Source of the DNA: CAWCVR01 sp963799105
GTDB lineage: Bacteria; Acidobacteriota; Terriglobia; Bryobacterales; Bryobacteraceae
Length of the DNA stretch: 64,000 bases
NCBI GenBank assembly: GCA_963799105.1
Contig: CAWCVR010000010.1
Location: 124,001-188,000, forward strand
Direction: 5' to 3'
Part shown: positions 59,483-64,000 of the stretch, one piece after another
How the letters are laid out: each line of letters begins with the position of its first letter
How positions within the stretch are numbered: position 1 is the first letter of the stretch
Program-made: the position numbers and the translations under genes
The notes under the pieces: generated by a model
Told to the model about the DNA's origin: nothing
What the model saw: only the letters and a program-made list of their open reading frames with translations
The model's database searches: none

Positions 59483-60063
59483 AACTCGCGCAGCGCGTCG
59501 AGGCATGCCCGGCCGCGTTGGCGTCCGTTGTTGCGGTCGAACTCGAAATGCTGGATGAAGACCAGCAGCCCCAGCACGTCGCTGTCGCGCGTCCTGGGGA
59601 TGCCCAGACCCTCGGTCTCCCGGCTGCGAAATGCCGCGATGGCTTCCTGCAGGGCGTCGTAGAGGGCCGCCGCCAGGCGGTTCTCCGGACGGGTCTCGTA
59701 GTGGATCCCGGTGGCCAGCGTCCGGTACGTGCGGATCAGCGCGGCCAGGGCGTCGCGCACATCCAGGTCGACCATGCCTTCGGTCTCCAGAGCCTTCCGG
59801 ACCAGGGCCCGCACCATCGTCGCCAGTAGTTCTTCCCGGGACTCCAGGAATTCCCCGGTCACGCGGATGTCGCGATTGGGCACAGGGTCGGGACAGGCGA
59901 TCCCCGGCGTCTCGTGCTTGCGGGCCTCCCGCAGGTACTCGCACTCCAGGGGACACGACACCGCGATCTCACGCCCCTCGCCGCAGCAGGTGCTACAGAT
60001 CTCTCCGTCAACTCCCGGGCAGCGCCGCCGCGGCCGGCGGCGCGCGCAGATCGCGCAGGCCAT
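59425..60063 (-). CDS. Hypothetical protein with N-terminal Cys-rich (zinc-like) motif
   Basis: 212 residues. The first 45 residues hold seven Cys: 'CAIC', a single Cys, 'ICSTCCGEG' and 'CPLECEYL', a pattern likely to bind zinc. The remaining helical part ('LVRKALETEGMVDLDV', 'LGLLVFIQHFEFDRNN') is not recognised. It overlaps the 3' end of fliM in the antisense sense, and lies 28 bases after the dGTPase-like gene, with which it probably forms an operon. Confidence 0.72.
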   Translation of the reverse strand: MACAICARRRPRRRCPGVDGEICSTCCGEGREIAVSCPLECEYLREARKHETPGIACPDPVPNRDIRVTGEFLESREELLATMVRALVRKALETEGMVDLDVRDALAALIRTYRTLATGIHYETRPENRLAAALYDALQEAIAAFRSRETEGLGIPRTRDSDVLGLLVFIQHFEFDRNNGRQRGRACLDALREFYGEPPRAAPPSASPLILP

Positions 60064-60091
60064 CCATCCAGTATACGGGAGCCGTGCGGAA

Positions 60092-61225
60092 TCACTCCGC
60101 CGGCGCCGGCTCCGGCCCGATCGTCTGCCGATAGGTTCGCCGCAGGAAGCCGTCCGTCATGCCGGCAATGTAGTCGCAGACCACGCGATGCGCGGCGCCT
60201 TCGCCGGCCTGCCGGCCGTACGGTTCGGGCAGGCGTCCGGGATCGTCCACGAAATAGCGGAACAGCCCGCCGATCATCGCCATCGACCGGTCCCGGCCCT
60301 GCCGCAGACCGGGCGAGGCATACACCCGGGCGTGCAGGAAGCGCTTGAGCCCGCGGCTGGTCCCGGCGGCTTCCGGGGCGAATGCCGCCAGCCGTTCGGG
60401 GAACGCCCGGACGTCGCCCGCGGTTTGCACTCCGGCGGCGGAGGCGCGCGCCACGGTTCCCTCGATCAACCCGGAAACCAGTCCGTCGACCAGTTGGCGG
60501 AGACACTCGTGAAAGCGCTCGCGGGCGGTAGCGCCCGGGAACTGAAGTCCGGCCGCCTCATGCAGCCTCCGGTACCGGGGGACATGTTCCGCCACATCGC
60601 CCGCGGTCAGCATGCCGGCGGAAAAGGCATCGTCCAGATCGGCGGTGTTGTAAGCCGTCTCGTCGGCCAGGTCGATCAACTGCGCTTCCAGGGGCGGGCG
60701 CAGTCCGGGCAGGAAGGCGTCCAGCTCGGGACGCTCGCCGGGCGCGAAATCGCGGGAATGCTTGACGATGCCCTCGCGCACCTCGAAGCTCAGGTTGAGG
60801 CCGGGGAAGCGGGCGTAGCGCTGCTCGAACCCCTCCACGATGCGGAGGGCGTGCAGGTTGTGATCGAAGCCCTCGCCGAAGCGCGCCATCTGGCGGTCGA
60901 GCTCCTCTTCGCCGGCGTGGGCGAACGGCGGATGGCCGATGTCGTGGGCCAGGGCCAGCGCTTCGGTCAGGTCTTCGTCCAATCCCAGCGCGTTGGCCAG
61001 GGTTCGCGCAATCTGCGCCACCTCGATGGTGTGGGTCAGCCGGTTGCGAAAGTGATCGGAGAGCTCCGGCGTGAAAACCTGGGTCTTGTCCTCCAGGCGC
61101 CGGAAGGCGCGCGAATGCACGATGCGGTCCCGGTCGCGCCGGAATGCGTTGCGGTACGGGTGCTCGGGTTCCGGGTACTGGCGTCCGCGGCTCCCGCCAA
61201 CTGGAAACTTCAGTCGCGCCAGCAT
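60092..61225 (-). CDS. dgt: dGTPase-like HD-domain triphosphohydrolase
   Basis: 377 residues. HD metal site: 'NRLTHTIEVAQIAR' (His), 'ALAHDIGHPPFAHAGE' (His-Asp) and 'LIDLADETAYNTADLDDA' (Asp). 'RIVHSRAFRRLEDKTQVF' is the family N-terminal signature. It should hydrolyse dGTP or another dNTP to the nucleoside and triphosphate. Type 2 subfamily by length. Located 15 bases after a YfgM-like gene. Confidence 0.9.
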   Translation of the reverse strand: MLARLKFPVGGSRGRQYPEPEHPYRNAFRRDRDRIVHSRAFRRLEDKTQVFTPELSDHFRNRLTHTIEVAQIARTLANALGLDEDLTEALALAHDIGHPPFAHAGEEELDRQMARFGEGFDHNLHALRIVEGFEQRYARFPGLNLSFEVREGIVKHSRDFAPGERPELDAFLPGLRPPLEAQLIDLADETAYNTADLDDAFSAGMLTAGDVAEHVPRYRRLHEAAGLQFPGATARERFHECLRQLVDGLVSGLIEGTVARASAAGVQTAGDVRAFPERLAAFAPEAAGTSRGLKRFLHARVYASPGLRQGRDRSMAMIGGLFRYFVDDPGRLPEPYGRQAGEGAAHRVVCDYIAGMTDGFLRRTYRQTIGPEPAPAE

Positions 61226-61240
61226 GGGAGACGCGCCGGT

Positions 61241-61945
61241 CTACTGTTGCGGCAACTGGGCGACCTGCGACATGGCCACGTTCCGGACGGCGTCCACCGG
61301 GCTGACGCGCAGCGGTTCGAGCAGCTTGCGGGCCTGGGTGGGGTCCTTGTGAATCAGGTACTGGGTCAGCGCCAGAGTGGCTTGGTCCTTCGACACGAAG
61401 ATCGTGGGATGGGCCATCAGATCGCGCAGCGCCCCCTCGGCCAGGGAGTTCCGGCCGTCGGAAAAGTAGATCTGCGAGAGCGACAGCTTCGCCAGCGAAG
61501 CATACGCCGCATCGCCTTTCTGGGCGACTTCCTTGAAGCCGTTTTCCGCCGCCACCATGTTACCCTTGTCGGCCTCGACCGAGGCCATGTAGTACTGCGC
61601 AATCTCGCCCTCGGCCGTGCCGGCGTACTGTTTCGCCAGATCGCCAAACGCCTTGGTGGAGGCCGCGTCCTTGGCCTCCTGGGTGGGGAACGTCAGGTTG
61701 CCGTTGGCCGAGGTTCCGCCCACCGGAGCCTCCTGCACGGCGATGGCCTTCGCCAGGTCCAGTTGGCGCGCCTGGTGCTGGTGGCCGTGGTAGACCACGT
61801 AGCCGGCGATCAGCACCGCCACCACGGCCGCGATGCCGCCGTAACGGCCGATCTCCTCCCGATGGTCCTCAAAAAAAGTTACAGTGTGACCGAGTTCCAG
61901 GCTAAATCTGTCGGTCTTCAGCTTCTTCCGCTCGATTCTGTCCAC
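61241..61945 (-). CDS. YfgM-like membrane-anchored TPR protein
   Basis: 234 residues: a 35-residue cytoplasmic N-terminus ('DRIERKKLKTDRFSLEL'), one membrane helix ('GGIAAVVAVLIAGYVVYH'), then TPR_21-type helical repeats outside ('AEGEIAQYYMASVEADKG', 'LAKLSLSQIYFSDGRNSL'). Resembles the ancillary SecYEG translocon subunit YfgM. Divergent from msrA. Confidence 0.78.
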   Translation of the reverse strand: MDRIERKKLKTDRFSLELGHTVTFFEDHREEIGRYGGIAAVVAVLIAGYVVYHGHQHQARQLDLAKAIAVQEAPVGGTSANGNLTFPTQEAKDAASTKAFGDLAKQYAGTAEGEIAQYYMASVEADKGNMVAAENGFKEVAQKGDAAYASLAKLSLSQIYFSDGRNSLAEGALRDLMAHPTIFVSKDQATLALTQYLIHKDPTQARKLLEPLRVSPVDAVRNVAMSQVAQLPQQ

Positions 61946-62023
61946 GAAAACCTCAAATGTTTTTGAAACCCCTATGATATCACGCCAATGGTGCGCACCG
62001 GACTCTCCTTCCGGCGCATCCGA

Positions 62024-62029
62024 TATAGT
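62024..62029 (+). promoter_or_regulatory. -10 TATAGT placing +1 at the msrA start codon
   Basis: TATAGT at 62024-62029 predicts +1 at 62036, one base before the ATG at 62037. No Shine-Dalgarno, so a leaderless mRNA is likely. Confidence 0.5.
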
Positions 62030-62036
62030 AAATCAC

Positions 62037-62582
62037 ATGCCCAATCGCGAGATCGCCACGCTGGGAGGAGGCTGTTTCTGGTGCCTGGAAGCCGTGTACC
62101 AGCGCATGCGGGGAGTTCTTTCGGTCGAGTCCGGTTACATGGGCGGCCACCTGGCCAACCCGTCCTACCAGGCCGTCTGCACCGGCCAAACCGGCCACGT
62201 CGAAGTGGTCCAAATCGCTTTCGATCCCGAAACCGCTTCTTTCCGCGACATCCTGGAAGTTTTCTTCTCCATCCACGACCCCACCACCCGCGACCGCCAG
62301 GGCAACGATACCGGCCCGCAATACCGCTCCGCGATCTTCTACCACGACGACGCCCAGCGCGCCACCGCCCAGGCCCTCATTGCCGGGTTGACCGCCGGCG
62401 AGGCCTTCCCCGCCCCCATCGTCACCGAAGTCCTCCCGGCGTCCACCTTCTATATCGCCGAAGACTACCACCGCGACTACTTCCGCCACCACCCGCGCGA
62501 GCCCTACTGCGCCTTCGTGGTGGCCCCCAAGGTGGCCAAGTTCCGCGAGAAATTCGCAGCCCGGCTGCGCCAGGAGGCTTAA
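62037..62582 (+). CDS. msrA: Peptide methionine sulfoxide reductase MsrA
   Basis: 181 residues: catalytic Cys13 in 'GGGCFWCLEAVY', 'GYMGGHLANPSYQAVC', 'VFFSIHDPTTRDRQGND', 'QYRSAIFYHDDAQ' and 'FYIAEDYHRDYFRHHP'. Reduces methionine-S-sulfoxide in proteins. Cytoplasmic (no signal peptide). The Cys-x-x-Cys order around Cys13/16 suits the thioredoxin-recycled type. Six bases from the next gene. Confidence 0.95.
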   Translation: MPNREIATLGGGCFWCLEAVYQRMRGVLSVESGYMGGHLANPSYQAVCTGQTGHVEVVQIAFDPETASFRDILEVFFSIHDPTTRDRQGNDTGPQYRSAIFYHDDAQRATAQALIAGLTAGEAFPAPIVTEVLPASTFYIAEDYHRDYFRHHPREPYCAFVVAPKVAKFREKFAARLRQEA

Positions 62583-62588
62583 GCGCGC

Positions 62589-63104
62589 ATGCGTATCGCC
62601 ATTCTCTCCGATATCCACGATAACGTCTGGAAGCTGGATGCCGCCTTGTCCGCCGTCGCCTCGGCCGGCGCCATGATCTGCTGCGGCGATCTCTGCTCGC
62701 CGTTCGTCGTCCACCAACTCGGCCGCGGTTTCGCCGGGCCCATCCACATCGTCTTCGGCAACAACGATGGCGACCGTTTCCGCATCGCCCTGAATGCGCG
62801 GCGCTACCCGCACATCCAACTGCAGGGCGAGTGGTTCCGCGGCGAATTCGACGGCCGCAAAGTGGCCGCCCACCACTTCGACAACGTGGCGCGCGCCGTG
62901 GCCGCCTCCGGCGAGTTCGACCTGCTGTGTTTCGGCCACAACCACGTCCACGAAATCACCCGCGTGGGCCGCACGCTGGCCGTGAACCCCGGCGCCATCA
63001 TGGGCGCCACCTTCACCGCCGATGGCGCACGCACGGACGTGGAGCCCATGTTCGCGGTTTACGACACCTCGAGCGGCGAAGCGCAAGCGTTCCGCATCGG
63101 GTAG
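62589..63104 (+). CDS. YfcE/MJ0936-like metallophosphoesterase
   Basis: 171 residues: 'ILSDIHDNVWKL' (first metal motif), 'CCGDLCSP', 'VFGNNDGD' (GNxD), 'VAAHHFDNVARAV' and 'CFGHNHVHEI' (GH-x-H). A calcineurin-like phosphodiesterase, usually acting on small phosphodiesters. Probably co-transcribed with msrA. Confidence 0.9.
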   Translation: MRIAILSDIHDNVWKLDAALSAVASAGAMICCGDLCSPFVVHQLGRGFAGPIHIVFGNNDGDRFRIALNARRYPHIQLQGEWFRGEFDGRKVAAHHFDNVARAVAASGEFDLLCFGHNHVHEITRVGRTLAVNPGAIMGATFTADGARTDVEPMFAVYDTSSGEAQAFRIG

Positions 63105-63181
63105 CCTGGGGCCGCGGCCGGCCATGGCTTCGCGCCGCCCACCTTCGCGCAGCCCACCCCCATTTAGCCGGCTCGAGTCTA

Positions 63182-63187
63182 TACAAT
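63182..63187 (+). promoter_or_regulatory. -10 TACAAT for the sigma factor gene
   Basis: TACAAT in GC-rich DNA; predicted +1 about 63194 with a leader of about 25 bases. Confidence 0.4.
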
Positions 63188-63218
63188 ATTTGCGGCCTCC
63201 ATTCGTCTTCGGGAGTGG

Positions 63219-63800
63219 ATGGATGAGCCGATGAGCATCGCGCCGATGACCGAGCAAGATCGCCGGATCTCCGAAACCGTCGCGGAACATCGGTCCCGGC
63301 TGCGCGATTTCATCCGCCGGCGCGTGCCCGATCCCTCCGAAGCCGAGGACATCGTGCAGGAGGTCTTCTGCGAACTGGTGGAAGCCAATCGCCTGCTGAT
63401 GCCGATCGATCATGTGACCGGCTGGCTGTATCGCGTCGCGCGCAATCGCATCACGGACCTTTTCCGCAAGAAGAAACCCGCCAACTTCAGCGGCGCGGCG
63501 GAGGAGGACGAAGACGGCGCGCTGAAGCAGCTCGAAGATCTGCTGCCATCGCCCGATGCCGGGCCGGAAGCGCTCTACGCCCGCAAGGCGCTTCTCGATG
63601 AATTGGAGTCCGCGCTCGACGAACTGCCCCGCGAGCAGCGCGAAGTCTTCGTCGCTCACGAATTGGAGGGGCGCAGCTTCAAAGAGCTGTCGGCGGAAAG
63701 CGGCGTGGGAGTCAACACCCTGCTCTCGCGCAAGCGCTACGCGGTGATGCATCTGCGCCAACGATTGCAGAGTATTCACGACGAGTTTACGAGGAAATGA
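63219..63800 (+). CDS. ECF-type RNA polymerase sigma factor
   Basis: 193 residues (or 189 from ATG 63231). Region 2: 'PSEAEDIVQEVFCELVEA' and 'HVTGWLYRVARNRITDLF'. Region 4: 'LPREQREVFVAHELEGRS', 'FKELSAESGVGVNTLLSR'. No anti-sigma gene is visible; instead a small membrane protein follows ten bases later, a pairing often seen with this sigma group. Confidence 0.88.
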   Translation: MDEPMSIAPMTEQDRRISETVAEHRSRLRDFIRRRVPDPSEAEDIVQEVFCELVEANRLLMPIDHVTGWLYRVARNRITDLFRKKKPANFSGAAEEDEDGALKQLEDLLPSPDAGPEALYARKALLDELESALDELPREQREVFVAHELEGRSFKELSAESGVGVNTLLSRKRYAVMHLRQRLQSIHDEFTRK

Positions 63801-63810
63801 GGAACCCAAC

Positions 63811-64000
63811 ATGAAGAAGAAGAAATGGATCTATTTCGTGGCCCCGCCGGCGCTCGTGCTTTTCATCGCGATTGGCGGCGAAGTGGTGATGCATTTGTGG
63901 AACTGGCTGCTGCCGGCGTTGTTCGGATGGCGGCTGATTACCTTCTGGCAGGCTCTCGGACTCCTGGCTCTCTGCCGGATTCTGTTCGGACGCCATGGTG
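63811..64000 (+). CDS. Small hydrophobic protein paired with the sigma factor, 3' end outside window
   Basis: 63 codons visible, no stop before the edge. 'MKKKKWIYFVAPPALVLF' gives a membrane helix; a second hydrophobic segment ('FWQALGLLALCRILFG') ends in Gly/His-rich sequence. The same organisation (sigma factor, then short two-helix protein with FWQALGLL-like motif) is familiar in several phyla, function unknown. Likely co-translated with the sigma factor. Confidence 0.75.
   Translation, partial: MKKKKWIYFVAPPALVLFIAIGGEVVMHLWNWLLPALFGWRLITFWQALGLLALCRILFGRHG

Noticed and set aside
61980..63812. 610-residue antisense frame across msrA, phosphodiesterase and sigma factor
   Set aside because: Covers three genes with clear catalytic or DNA-binding motifs on the other strand.

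Overview
The window is GC-rich chromosomal DNA that most resembles an acidobacterium of the Bryobacteraceae / Candidatus Solibacter type. The evidence is the family content. There is a secreted protein whose N-terminal region matches the Solibacter-type TIGR03437 domain, joined to a DUF1800 domain and followed by a Tat-exported DUF1501 partner. There is a TonB-dependent receptor with an N-terminal carboxypeptidase-regulatory domain, PadR regulators next to ABC permease genes, many secreted glycoside hydrolases and several dispersed intergenic repeats. The species is an inference; no rRNA is present.

Layout. 1-4.0 kb: a GH3 glycosidase (cut by the window edge) divergent from a GH35-like beta-galactosidase. 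5.2-9.5 kb: surface glycan genes (O-antigen-ligase-like protein, methyltransferase, formyltransferase/polysaccharide-deacetylase fusion). 9.5-14.8 kb: a PadR gene with a palindromic operator and a wrecked ADOP permease, then a molybdenum hydroxylase pair (iorAB-like), an amidohydrolase and a xylose-isomerase-like protein. 15.3-17.0 kb: ABC ATPase plus membrane protein. 17.2-22.4 kb: TonB receptor and a LytS/LytR-type two-component pair. 23.1-26.0 kb: a small HTH-like protein and a secreted (alpha/alpha)6-type glycosidase candidate. 26.0-31.4 kb: a LuxR-type regulator with a degenerate receiver, divergent from a very large hybrid sensor kinase. 31.7-36.0 kb: a membrane FHA-transglutaminase protein, a secreted partner and an esterase with a C-terminal TPR-like tail. 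36.3-41.0 kb: a frameshifted ABC exporter with an embedded beta-lactamase domain, divergent from its PadR regulator. 41.1-48.8 kb: an alpha/beta hydrolase, a small secreted protein and the DUF1800/DUF1501 pair. 48.9-49.5 kb: an IS4 transposase remnant and tRNA-Glu. 49.5-59.5 kb: a complete chemotaxis operon divergent from fliM. 59.4-64 kb: housekeeping genes (dGTPase-like, YfgM-like, msrA, phosphodiesterase, an ECF-type sigma factor and a small membrane protein).

Regulation that can be read directly. The chemotaxis operon and fliM face away from each other across about 320 bp, and each has a sigma-28 (FliA)-type promoter, which ties both to the flagellar regulon. Three genes have a -10 element placed so that the predicted +1 is the A of the start codon or one base before it, suggesting leaderless mRNAs. 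Both PadR genes have palindromic operator candidates.

Repeats. Dispersed composite elements occur at about 1.9, 14.9, 23.7 and 43.2 kb. One module has 11-bp terminal inverted repeats (GTGGGGCGGAC) and looks like a small non-autonomous mobile element. Three minisatellites (15, 49 and 73 bp periods) sit beside signalling genes. At least seven apparent single-base frameshifts affect otherwise well-conserved genes. Four cluster in the ABC/beta-lactamase locus. Sequence alone does not separate real decay from assembly error.
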